From assembly GCF_002198735.1 (NCBI RefSeq), contig NZ_MWLO01000129.1, forward strand, positions 3,583-39,976: a stretch of DNA of 36,394 nucleotides, written 5' to 3'. The translations under genes were made by a program, and so were the position numbers. Under the pieces are notes generated by a model that saw nothing but the letters and a program-made list of their open reading frames with translations, did not search any database and was not told where the DNA came from. Each line of letters starts with the position of its first letter. Within the stretch, counting starts at the first letter, position 1. Shown piece after piece: positions 1-7,379 of this stretch. The stretch is from Ideonella sp. A 288 (GTDB lineage: Bacteria; Pseudomonadota; Gammaproteobacteria; Burkholderiales; Burkholderiaceae_C).

Positions 1-1
1 C

Positions 2-1900
2 CCCACCCCCTTCCCGACCCCGGATGCTCCCGCTGATCGGCGCAGCTCCGGGCTGGCGGCCGTCTGGCGACGCCTTTCCGACTGGTGCTTCGGCCCGGCG
101 TTGCCGGTGGCGGTGTCGTCCAGCGCGCCCGACCCCTGGTTCGTGGCGCTGTTCGAGAGCGCGTCCGAAGGCCTGCTGGCCTGCGATCCTGCCGGCCGCG
201 TGGTGGCCTGCAGCCTCGAGGCAGCCCGGTTGCTGCACGCCGAGCCCGGCGACGTGCAGGGCGGCCGGGTGGTCGACTGGATCACCCAGGACGCCTGCGA
301 GCATGTCACGGGCGCCGCGGCGCCCGCGGGCCTGGGCCTGGAGCCCGGCGACGCCTTTGCCCGCGAGGGCGGCGGCCTCGGCCGCCCCCTCGACCTGCGC
401 CTGACCGCGGTGGACACACCGTCGGGCCGCCACTGGCTGGTGCACCTGCGCGACGCGACGCAGCGCGTCAAGGCCGAGGCGCACCTGGCGCACATGGCCA
501 ACTACGACAGCCTCACCGGCTTGCCGAATCGCCTGCTGTTCCAGGACCGGCTCAAGCAGGCCATGAAGAGGGCGCGCCGCTCGGGCACGCCGATGGCGCT
601 GATGTTCCTCGACCTCGACCGCTTCAAGCTGGTCAACGACAGCCTGGGCCACGAGGTCGGCGACCGCCTGCTCAAGCACGTGGCCACCACGCTGACGGCC
701 TGCATGCGGCAGGTGGACTCGGTGGTGCGCCTGGTCGACCAGGAGGGCTTCACGCTCTCGCGACTGGGCGGCGACGAGTTCACGCTGATCGCCGAGGCCA
801 TCGAATGCGCCGAGGACGCCGCGCTGATCGCGCGCCGGCTGCTCGAGGCGCTGCACTCGCCGTTCAGGTCGGGCGACGAGGAGATCGTCGTCTCGGCCAG
901 CATCGGCATCGCGATGTACCCCAACGACGACGTCGACCTGGACGGCCTGGTGCGCCATGCCGACATGGCGATGTACCGCTCCAAGTCGCTGGGCCGCGGC
1001 ACCTACAGCTTCTTCAGCGACGACCTCAACGCCGCCGCCGCGGCGCGCCTGTCGCTGGAAAGCGGGCTGCGCCGGGCCATCGAGCGGCAGGAGTTCCAGC
1101 TGTACTTCCAGCCCAAGGCCGACCTGCACACCGGCGAGATCACCGGCGTCGAGGCGCTGATCCGCTGGCACTGCCCGGGCCAGGGCATGGTGCCGCCGGA
1201 CAAGTTCATCGCCGTGCTCGAGGAGACCGGGATGATCCTGCCGGTGGGCGCCTGGGTCATCCGCGCGGCCTGCTCGCAGCTTGCCGAATGGGACCGCATG
1301 GGCCTGCCGCCGCTGCGCATGGCCGTCAACCTGTCGGCGCGCCAGTTCCGCCACCAGTACCTGGCCTCGATGGTGGCCGACACGCTGCGCGAGAACTACA
1401 TCAACCCGCGCCGGCTGGAGATCGAGCTGACCGAGTCGCTGCTGATGGAAGACAACGAGACCAACCGCGGCATGCTCGAGAACCTGTCGCGCATGGGGGT
1501 GCGGCTGGCCATCGACGATTTCGGCACCGGCCACTCGTCGCTCAGCTACATCAAGCGCTTCAACATCGACACGCTGAAGATCGACCGCTCGTTCGTCCAG
1601 TCGCTGCCCGAGAACAACGAGGACGTGGCCATCGCCACCGCGGTGATCGCGCTGGGCCGCAGCATGCGCATGAACGTGGTCGCCGAAGGCGTGGAGACGC
1701 AGGCCCAGGCCGACCTGCTGCGCCAGCTGGGCTGCGACGAGATGCAGGGCTACCTGCTGGGCCGGCCGATGGCCGCGCCCGACCTGGTGGCCTGGCTGCA
1801 GGCCCGGCAGCGCGCCGACGCGGCGCGCCGCGGCGCCTACGGTGCGTCGATCGACCCGATGCCGCTGGTCGATCTGGGCGAGCCGGCGGCGGCCACCTGA
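2..1900 (+). CDS. PAS-GGDEF-EAL cyclic-di-GMP turnover protein (5' end cut by window)
   Basis: A sensory protein that makes and/or breaks the second messenger cyclic di-GMP. The frame is open to the left edge of the window, so the gene probably starts upstream. A TTG at 101 is the first internal start candidate and is used for numbering. Residues about 12-105 look like a PAS sensor. The GGDEF domain (about 130-297) contains GGDEF at 223-227. The EAL domain (about 318-575) keeps EAL at 351-353, VNLS, ELTES, DDFGTG, LKID and AEGVET, so phosphodiesterase activity is likely. An RxxD (RQVD, 203-206) is followed by five residues, as in an inhibitory site, but 11 extra residues (212-222) then separate it from GGDEF. 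No transmembrane segment is seen in the visible part. The last 64 bases overlap the end of the convergent acetyltransferase gene. Confidence 0.93.
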   Translation, partial: PTPFPTPDAPADRRSSGLAAVWRRLSDWCFGPALPVAVSSSAPDPWFVALFESASEGLLACDPAGRVVACSLEAARLLHAEPGDVQGGRVVDWITQDACEHVTGAAAPAGLGLEPGDAFAREGGGLGRPLDLRLTAVDTPSGRHWLVHLRDATQRVKAEAHLAHMANYDSLTGLPNRLLFQDRLKQAMKRARRSGTPMALMFLDLDRFKLVNDSLGHEVGDRLLKHVATTLTACMRQVDSVVRLVDQEGFTLSRLGGDEFTLIAEAIECAEDAALIARRLLEALHSPFRSGDEEIVVSASIGIAMYPNDDVDLDGLVRHADMAMYRSKSLGRGTYSFFSDDLNAAAAARLSLESGLRRAIERQEFQLYFQPKADLHTGEITGVEALIRWHCPGQGMVPPDKFIAVLEETGMILPVGAWVIRAACSQLAEWDRMGLPPLRMAVNLSARQFRHQYLASMVADTLRENYINPRRLEIELTESLLMEDNETNRGMLENLSRMGVRLAIDDFGTGHSSLSYIKRFNIDTLKIDRSFVQSLPENNEDVAIATAVIALGRSMRMNVVAEGVETQAQADLLRQLGCDEMQGYLLGRPMAAPDLVAWLQARQRADAARRGAYGASIDPMPLVDLGEPAAAT

Positions 1901-2376
1901 GCGGGGCGCAACGGCAGTTCGAGGATCACCTCGCCCTCGTCCAGGCGGCCGGCGTGGCGGAAGCCCAGGCCCAGGTAGAAGGGCTCCGGGCAGCCGGGCC
2001 CGGGCACGTAGGACAGCTCCAGCGTGTCGACCAGGCCCTTGGCGCGCACATGGTCGATGACCTGCTGCAGCGCGGCCCGGCCGATGCCCCGGCCCTGGAA
2101 GCGCAGGTCGATCATGAAGCGCCAGACGCCGATGCCCGGGTGGGCGGGCGGCGGGTCGAGCAGCGATTCGTCTTCGAGCATCACGAAGCCCACCATCTCG
2201 TCGCCATGCCAGATGGCGCGGTACCAGGCCTCGGGGGCGAACAATGCCTGCGCCAGCGACACGGCGTTGGGTGCGACGAACTGCTTCTGGTGCTCGGCGA
2301 CCGACAGCTTGATCACCTGGACCACGGTGTCCGCGGTGATCTCGCGCAGGCTGACTTGGGCAGGGTCGATGGGCAT
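1837..2376 (-). CDS. GNAT-family N-acetyltransferase, polyamine-acetyltransferase-like
   Basis: A 179-residue protein of the GCN5-related acetyltransferase fold, which transfers acetyl from acetyl-CoA to an amine. The acetyl-CoA loop is visible as QGRGIG in the middle of the protein, after the FMIDLRF strand, followed by FYLGLGF near the end. The N-terminal EHQKQFVAPNAVSLAQA stretch resembles spermine/spermidine acetyltransferases of the PaiA/BltD sort, so a polyamine substrate is a reasonable guess but unproven. The ATG at 2376 has no clear ribosome-binding site. A TAGGAT -10-like box lies about 40 bases upstream. The 3' end runs 64 bases into the end of the convergent GGDEF-EAL gene, and the last 20 or so residues look like an unstructured tail. 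Confidence 0.85.
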   Translation of the reverse strand: MPIDPAQVSLREITADTVVQVIKLSVAEHQKQFVAPNAVSLAQALFAPEAWYRAIWHGDEMVGFVMLEDESLLDPPPAHPGIGVWRFMIDLRFQGRGIGRAALQQVIDHVRAKGLVDTLELSYVPGPGCPEPFYLGLGFRHAGRLDEGEVILELPLRPAQVAAAGSPRSTSGIGSIDAP

Positions 2377-2506
2377 GGAGGCGGCCCGTGCCCGAGGGCG
2401 GGCGCAGGCGACGCCATCCTAAGCCTGTCGGCGCGCGCCTGCGTCGGGCGGGCCGCGAGACCCCTCGCCCGAGCCATGGGCATGGCGGGCGGCGCCCGGG
2501 CCGATG

Positions 2507-2540
2507 GCCCGGCTCGGCGGTCAGTGGCGCCGAGCCGGGC
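2507..2540 (-). terminator. Perfect 13-bp hairpin 10 bases past the second acetyltransferase gene
   Basis: GCCCGGCTCGGCG (2507-2519) and CGCCGAGCCGGGC (2528-2540) are exact reverse complements around an 8-base loop. The hairpin starts just after the stop of the minus-strand acetyltransferase gene. No T-run follows on either strand, so it may stop transcription weakly or protect the transcript end. Confidence 0.45.
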
Positions 2541-2549
2541 GTGGTGCCC

Positions 2550-2981
2550 TCAGCGGTCTTCGAGGTAACCGCGCGCCAGGGCCGCGGCCTGATCGTCGAA
2601 GATCGCCATCGCCGTGGTCATGCGCCTGAAGCCGAGCTTGCGGTAGAACGGCTCCTTGCCCGGCACCGAGTACAGGATGATCTTGCGGTGTCCGCGGGCG
2701 GCCTCCACCAGCCGGCTGACGATCTGCCGGCCCAGGCCGGTGCCCTGGTGGCTGGGCAGCACCGCCACGTCGCAGAGGTAGGCGCAGTCGATGCCGTCGG
2801 CCAGCATCCGGCCGGCCCCGACCAGCACGCCATCGTCGTAGGCCAGGGCCCTGAACATGCTGTGGCTGAAGGCGGTTTTCAGGCCCTCGGCCGTCTTGTT
2901 CCCGAGCGGCGCGGCGCGGTAGAGCGCGGCCAGTTCATGCCAGTCGATGGTGTCGAGGGTGCTGGACCAGGTCAGGGCCAT
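2550..2981 (-). CDS. GNAT-family N-acetyltransferase
   Basis: A 143-residue acetyltransferase. The CoA-binding motif QGTGLGRQIV sits near residue 80, preceded by the strand CDVAVLPSHQ, and the usual FYRKLGFRRM segment lies near residue 110. This is the compact single-domain form of the family. The substrate cannot be told from the sequence. The start at 2981 is supported by an AGGA eight bases upstream on the minus strand. It is not fused to the other acetyltransferase at 1837-2376: the two proteins are clearly different in sequence, and about 170 bases with a strong hairpin lie between them. Confidence 0.85.
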   Translation of the reverse strand: MALTWSSTLDTIDWHELAALYRAAPLGNKTAEGLKTAFSHSMFRALAYDDGVLVGAGRMLADGIDCAYLCDVAVLPSHQGTGLGRQIVSRLVEAARGHRKIILYSVPGKEPFYRKLGFRRMTTAMAIFDDQAAALARGYLEDR

Positions 2982-3134
2982 CGCGGATTCCTGCAGGGCA
3001 CGGGCTCACGAAGGAGGGACAGCCACGCCACGGTGCCCGATCGCGGCGCTGGCCTGGCACCTTCAATGGCGCCGGCAGAACTCGGGCCTTGCCGGCTTGG
3101 CCGGCCCGCTGCTTCAACGGCCCGGGTCACCGGG

Positions 3135-3494
3135 TCATTTGCGGCAATCGCCGCCGACCGAGACCCGGCCGTCCTTGCATTCGGTCAGCAGCGGCTCGTC
3201 CCGCGGCCTGGCCACCGCGGCGCGGCCGCCGGCCGCGGCGTCTGTCGAATAGACGATCTTGCGGCTGCCCATGTCGCAGGTGCCGACCACCCGGCCGGCC
3301 ACCTTGGCCTGGGCATCGACGATGGCCAGTGCGAACTGCTGCACGCCCGACGCACGGACCTTGGCGCCGATCTGGTCGCGGATGGCCTCGCAGTTGCTGG
3401 CGGCACCGGCCGGCCCGGCCGCGGCCAGCGTGCACAGCAGCAGCCATCGGCGCGTCGATGGGCGTCGTTCGTGCAGAGGGCTCGAATTCGTCAT
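3135..3494 (-). CDS. Exported DUF1161-family protein
   Basis: A small periplasmic protein of unknown function. A twin-positive start followed by a hydrophobic stretch (RRWLLLCTLAAAGPAGA, about residues 15-31) is a Sec signal peptide. The mature part shows the DUF1161 pattern: an early cysteine in CEAIRDQIGAKV, then VVGTCD, KIVY and a terminal LLTECKDGRVSVGGDC. The four mature cysteines probably form two disulfides. Between KIVY and LLTEC there is a longer, alanine/arginine-rich linker than I would expect for the family. The start ATG at 3494 could be slightly early, since an internal start would still keep the signal peptide. Confidence 0.75.
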   Translation of the reverse strand: MTNSSPLHERRPSTRRWLLLCTLAAAGPAGAASNCEAIRDQIGAKVRASGVQQFALAIVDAQAKVAGRVVGTCDMGSRKIVYSTDAAAGGRAAVARPRDEPLLTECKDGRVSVGGDCRK

Positions 3495-3552
3495 GGGCGC
3501 GGCGGGGTGGGTCGGATAGACGGGATGCAGTCGACGATCGGTGGCCGGCGGC

Positions 3553-3711
3553 TCAGGGCTCGTCGCGCCGCGCCAGCGTGGCCCAGGCGGCCATCTCCGA
3601 CACGAATCCGCCGACCAGCAGCAGGCCTGTCGCCCAGCCGCTGGTGCCGGCGATGTAGAGCACGAGTGCGAGGACGAACAAGCTGGTCGCGAGGAGGTGG
3701 CGCGCTGTCAT
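3553..3711 (-). CDS. Small two-helix membrane protein, unknown function
   Basis: A 52-residue protein beginning MTARHLLATSLFVLALVLY. It has two hydrophobic segments, at about residues 7-22 and 26-45, separated by a short GTSGWATG turn, and a charged tail ending RRDEP. The frame extends further upstream to 3786, but that part is proline/arginine-rich and unlike a membrane protein, so I chose the ATG at 3711. I do not recognise a family. It lies on the same strand as pssA and the DUF1161 gene but is not tightly spaced with either. Confidence 0.55.
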   Translation of the reverse strand: MTARHLLATSLFVLALVLYIAGTSGWATGLLLVGGFVSEMAAWATLARRDEP

Positions 3712-3805
3712 GGCAGGCAAAGTATGCAGCAGGGCGCGACGCCGGACACACGCCCAAGGTCTGGGTGGGCCGGCCGGACACGGCATCGGCCGACCGCGAT
3801 CAATC

Positions 3806-3833
3806 GGCTCAGGGCTCAGGGCTCAGGGCTCAG
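3806..3833. repeat. Four tandem copies of a 7-bp repeat across the pssA stop codon
   Basis: GGCTCAG is repeated exactly four times and then continues as GGCTT. The repeat covers the TGA stop of pssA (3830-3832). In the minus reading, TGA recurs in every unit. Because the unit length is 7, each one-copy change alters what follows the stop but not the protein. Confidence 0.8.
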
Positions 3834-4456
3834 GGCTTGGGGATGCGGATGCGGCTGATCATCAGCGAGCCGGAGACGGCGAACATCAGCACCAGCGGGT
3901 GCAGCGTGAAGCCGAGCAGCCTGAGCTCGCCGAACCACAGGTCCTGCCGGATGGCGCCGGACGCCGTGGCCAGGGCGAGCACGCCGACCAGCACGATCGA
4001 CGTCGGGATCGGCGTGCCCTCGAAGTACTTCACCTTGTCGCCGCCCTGGGACAGGGTTTCGGCGGTGACGTTGTAGCGCGCCAGGCGCGAGACGCCGCAG
4101 GCCACGAAGTAGGCCAGCACGATGCGGTCGTACAGGCCCTGCATGCCGCAACCGTAGGCGATGATCGCCGGCGCGACACCGAAGGAAATGACGTCGGCCA
4201 GCGAATCGAGCTCGCGGCCGAGGATCGAGGTCTTCTGCCGCCAGCGGGCGATGTTGCCGTCCAGCACGTCGAAGACCAGTGCCGCCAGCACCAACCCGCA
4301 GGCGAAGTACATGTGCCTCGCGTCCTGCACCTCCAGGAAGGTCATCACCGAGAACAGCGCGCCGACGCCGCACACCGCGTTGGCCAGCGTGAACCAGTCG
4401 GCCAGGTGGAACTCGCGGATCATCGAGAACGGCTTCTTGGGCAGGCTGGTGGCCAT
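3830..4456 (-). CDS. pssA: CDP-diacylglycerol--serine O-phosphatidyltransferase
   Basis: The inner-membrane enzyme that joins CDP-diacylglycerol and L-serine to give phosphatidylserine, the precursor of phosphatidylethanolamine. The CDP-alcohol phosphotransferase signature DGNIAR-x8-G-x3-D-x3-D is complete (DG, AR, G, D, D all present, residues about 67-89). Several hydrophobic segments fit a polytopic membrane protein, and the 208-residue length fits the short Gram-negative/Bacillus type II enzyme. I chose the ATG at 4456 because it has a GGAGG just upstream and the protein then begins MATSLPKKPFSMIREF, as family members do. An upstream extension to 4522 is unlikely. The gene lies 34 bases after the P-loop-like gene on the same strand, so the two may be cotranscribed. 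Confidence 0.93.
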   Translation of the reverse strand: MATSLPKKPFSMIREFHLADWFTLANAVCGVGALFSVMTFLEVQDARHMYFACGLVLAALVFDVLDGNIARWRQKTSILGRELDSLADVISFGVAPAIIAYGCGMQGLYDRIVLAYFVACGVSRLARYNVTAETLSQGGDKVKYFEGTPIPTSIVLVGVLALATASGAIRQDLWFGELRLLGFTLHPLVLMFAVSGSLMISRIRIPKP

Positions 4457-4490
4457 GGTCCTCCGCGGTGCGGGTTGGGTGCCTGCCACT

Positions 4491-4937
4491 CTACTCCCAG
4501 CCGAAATGCGCCCGCACCGCATGGGCAGTGAGGTTGATCGGCGTCGTGGTGGCCAGCGGAAACTGCCGCAGCACCGGCGAGCGCACGCTGCCGCCGTTCT
4601 GGCCCAGCACCGCGATGGCCTTCACACGCCAGCCCGCCGCCTTGAATTCGGCAAGATAGGCCGGGGCATCCGGATAGGGGCTGGCCTCGGTCGACCGTGC
4701 GTTGGGCGCCAGGCAGCACAGCGCCGCGGTGCAGCGGGTGGCCTGCACCTCGGCCAGGAAGGCCTCGGGCGTGGTCCGCGTGTCCTGCAGGCAGCCCACC
4801 CGTGCGTACAACCGCAACGCCGCCTTGCCGCCCACCGGCTGGATGTCGCGCAGGCTGCGGTTGAAGCAGCCGGTGAGGCTGCGCACCAGCGACGACTTGC
4901 GGGTGTTGGGGTTGCCGATGACGACGTAGACGTCCAT
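4491..4937 (-). CDS. Small P-loop-like protein, function unknown
   Basis: A 148-residue soluble protein. It begins MDVYVVIGNPNTRKSSLVRSL, which has the shape of a strand, a nucleotide-binding loop and a helix. The loop reads G-NPNT-R-K-S, so the usual GK[ST] has an arginine in place of the second glycine. A second strand-like part, VKAIAVLGQNGGSV, lies in the C-terminal half. I do not recognise the family and do not assign activity. The start at 4937 has an AGGTGA about seven bases upstream. It precedes pssA by 34 bases on the same strand. Four of its cysteines cluster in the middle (GCLQ, RCTAALCCLA). Confidence 0.65.
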   Translation of the reverse strand: MDVYVVIGNPNTRKSSLVRSLTGCFNRSLRDIQPVGGKAALRLYARVGCLQDTRTTPEAFLAEVQATRCTAALCCLAPNARSTEASPYPDAPAYLAEFKAAGWRVKAIAVLGQNGGSVRSPVLRQFPLATTTPINLTAHAVRAHFGWE

Positions 4938-5077
4938 GGGGATTCACCTGGGAGCCGCGATGGCCGATGCCAGCATGCGGCGTGCCAGGCCGGCCCGGTG
5001 CGAGCCGCGGCGGCGTTCCCGCAGGGGCGGCGCGCGGTGCGGCCGGCAGGCCCCCGCCGCGGCCGGCGCTACCGCCG

Positions 5078-7306
5078 TCAGAACGTCATCTTGAACTGCG
5101 CGCCCCAGGTGCGCGGGTCGTTGATGAAGCCGACCAGGTTGTTGAAGTCGACGCCGCCGACGGCGCGGACCTGGTTGGTGATGTTGCGGCCGAACAGCGC
5201 GGCCTCGTACTTGCCGTTGCCCCAGTTGTAGCCGACGCGCACGCCGCCTTCCAGCAGCGACGGGCCGATGAACTCGACCGACTCGTACAGGAAGAAGTTG
5301 ACCTTGCTGCGGTACACCCAATCGGTGAAGACGAACAGCTCGGCGCCCGGGCCCATCGGCATGCCGTAGCGTGCCGTGAGGTTCATCGTGTACTTGGGCG
5401 CCTGCGGCAGCGAGTTGCCGTTGATGCTGTAGAACGTGGCCGCGCCCACCGCGACGGGCGGGTCGGTCATCGTGCACTGGGCGCACTTGGGCAGCGACAG
5501 GCTCGGGTCCTTGATGGTCGTGTCGTTGACGCTGCCGCCCACGGTGACCAGCAACTGCGGCGTGACGTAGGCATCGAGGTTGAACTCCACCCCCTGGCCC
5601 ACGGTCTTGGCGGCGCTGATCAGGCTGGTGACGTTGGCATTGCCGCCCACCGCGGTGAGCTGCTGGTTCTTCACGTCGTAGCGGAACACGCCGACCGACA
5701 GGCGCGCGCGCTTGTCCAGCAGGTCGCCCTTCAGGCCGGCCTCGTAGGAGGTGATGGTCTCGGGGCCGGCCTGGGTCATCGGGCCGAAGGCCGACGCCGC
5801 CTGGATGCTCGAGCCGCGGAAACCGGTGGCCACGCGCGCGTAGGCGTTGAGCGACGGGCTCAGCGCGTAGGTGCCGCTGGCGTCCCAGCTGAGCTTGCCG
5901 TCGTTGGTGCTGGCGGTCAGGCCGGCGGTGGTGTTGACCGTGCCCTGCACCGCCACGGTGGAGAAGTCCTTCTTGTCGCGGGTGTAGCGCAGGCCCGTGC
6001 GCAGGCTGAGGTCCTTCGACAGCGCGAAGTTCACCGAGCCGAAGGCCGCCCAGGCCTTGTTGCCCTGCGTGGAGGTGGTCAGGCCGGTCTGCACGCCGCC
6101 GCCCAGCGAGTTGTAGTCGAAGCTGTCGATCGAGTACTTCTCGTCGAAGTAGTACAGGCCCGCCTGCCAGGCGATGCCGCCGCTGCTGGCCGACTCGAGC
6201 CGCAGTTCCTGGCTGATCTGGCGGTGGCCGTGGATGCCGCCGGCCGTCTCGCTGGGGAAGGGGATCAGGCCCGGCCCGCCGCCGCTGGGCAGGAAGGCGG
6301 CGCCGAAGCCGCCGTCGATGTCGCCGCGGCTGTAGGCGTTGACGCTCTCGTAGCCGGTGATCGAGTGCAGCGTGAGCCCACCGCCCAGGCCGATGCGCAG
6401 GCGCATGCTGCCGCCGGCGCTTTCGAGCTCCTGGTGGTTCTTGCCGTCGGTGGTGATCCGTTCGGGATCGAAGCCGGCGACGAGGCGATTGGTGCCCTTC
6501 TCGATGACATTGGCGCGGAACAGCCGGGCCGAGCCCTGCAGCGCGCGGCCGTGCAGGTTGAACAGCGCCTGGAAATCCTGGGCCGGGGCATACAGCGCCT
6601 GCAGGCGGATGGCGCGGTCGTCGTAGCCCTCGAGCTTGGGCGAGACGGCGTTGGGGAAGGTGTTGGTGACCCAGTCGTCGCGGTGCTGCGATTGCGCCGA
6701 GACGCGCGCCGCCCAGGCCCCGCCCAGCGGCAGGTTCATCGCACCCTCGACGTTGGTGGTGCCGTAGGTGCCGAAGGAGGCGCTGACGTAGCCGTCCTGC
6801 TTCTTCGACGGGCGCACCGAGTCGAACTTGACGACGCCGGCCGGCGTGTTGCGGCCGAACAGCGAGCCCTGCGGGCCGGCCAGCACTTCGACGGCCGCCA
6901 GGTCGAACACCGGGAAGCCCTTCAGGATGGGGTTCTCCTGCACGATGTCGTCATACACCAGCGACACCGGCTGCGACGCGTTGCTGCGGAAGTCGGTGTT
7001 GCCGTAGCCGCGGATGTAGAAGCGCGGGAAGGCGCGGCCGAAGGACGATTCGATGTTCAGGCTGGGCACGCGGCCCGACAGCATGCGCACGTCCTGCCCG
7101 CTGGAGTTGATGACGTCGAGCTTCTCGCCCGAGAGCGTGAACACGGCGCTGGGCACGTCCTTGATGTTCTCGGTGCGGCGCTCCGCGGTGACGGTGATCG
7201 TCTGCAGCTTGCCGGGCTCGACCGGCTCGGCACTCTGCGCGTAGGCCGGGGCGGCGAAGGCCAGCGCCAGGGCGGCGGCCAGCGCGTGGGGGGCGTGTCG
7301 GGTCAT
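5078..7306 (-). CDS. TonB-dependent outer-membrane receptor
   Basis: A 742-residue outer-membrane transporter that imports a large or scarce ligand using TonB energy. A signal peptide (MTRHAPHALAAALALAFAAPAYAQ) is followed by a TonB-box region (TITVTAERR), a plug domain (about residues 45-160, with VSLVYDD and VLAGPQGSLFGRNTPAGV) and a 22-stranded-barrel-type remainder ending in WGAQFKMTF, with the terminal Phe expected for outer-membrane insertion. The start at 7306 has GAGAGGA upstream. The plug's FYIRGYGNTDFRSN is typical of the general catecholate/carbohydrate receptor class, so a siderophore should not be assumed. It is the last gene of a minus-strand run with the transglutaminase-like protein (73 bases upstream) and the TlpA-like protein, which suggests that these proteins handle one substrate. 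Confidence 0.92.
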   Translation of the reverse strand: MTRHAPHALAAALALAFAAPAYAQSAEPVEPGKLQTITVTAERRTENIKDVPSAVFTLSGEKLDVINSSGQDVRMLSGRVPSLNIESSFGRAFPRFYIRGYGNTDFRSNASQPVSLVYDDIVQENPILKGFPVFDLAAVEVLAGPQGSLFGRNTPAGVVKFDSVRPSKKQDGYVSASFGTYGTTNVEGAMNLPLGGAWAARVSAQSQHRDDWVTNTFPNAVSPKLEGYDDRAIRLQALYAPAQDFQALFNLHGRALQGSARLFRANVIEKGTNRLVAGFDPERITTDGKNHQELESAGGSMRLRIGLGGGLTLHSITGYESVNAYSRGDIDGGFGAAFLPSGGGPGLIPFPSETAGGIHGHRQISQELRLESASSGGIAWQAGLYYFDEKYSIDSFDYNSLGGGVQTGLTTSTQGNKAWAAFGSVNFALSKDLSLRTGLRYTRDKKDFSTVAVQGTVNTTAGLTASTNDGKLSWDASGTYALSPSLNAYARVATGFRGSSIQAASAFGPMTQAGPETITSYEAGLKGDLLDKRARLSVGVFRYDVKNQQLTAVGGNANVTSLISAAKTVGQGVEFNLDAYVTPQLLVTVGGSVNDTTIKDPSLSLPKCAQCTMTDPPVAVGAATFYSINGNSLPQAPKYTMNLTARYGMPMGPGAELFVFTDWVYRSKVNFFLYESVEFIGPSLLEGGVRVGYNWGNGKYEAALFGRNITNQVRAVGGVDFNNLVGFINDPRTWGAQFKMTF

Positions 7307-7379
7307 CGCGGGGTCCTCTCTCGGTGGGGTGTTCTCGGGGGGCAAGGCCTCATGCAAGCGCCATGCCGCAGCCGACGCC

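Noticed and set aside
85-2568. Long open frames antisense or out of frame to the main genes, including those at 85-2568, 4967-7405, 9241-12165 and 16639-19536
   Set aside because: They are rich in Arg/Gly/Ala/Pro or His/Gln/Val, carry no recognisable domain and lie across strongly supported genes. They are a by-product of very high GC in third codon positions. Only the part of 9241-12165 up to 9909 is accepted as a gene.
5078-7306. Calling the TonB receptor a siderophore receptor
   Set aside because: No siderophore synthesis genes, no visible Fur box and no specific motif were found. The neighbours point elsewhere.
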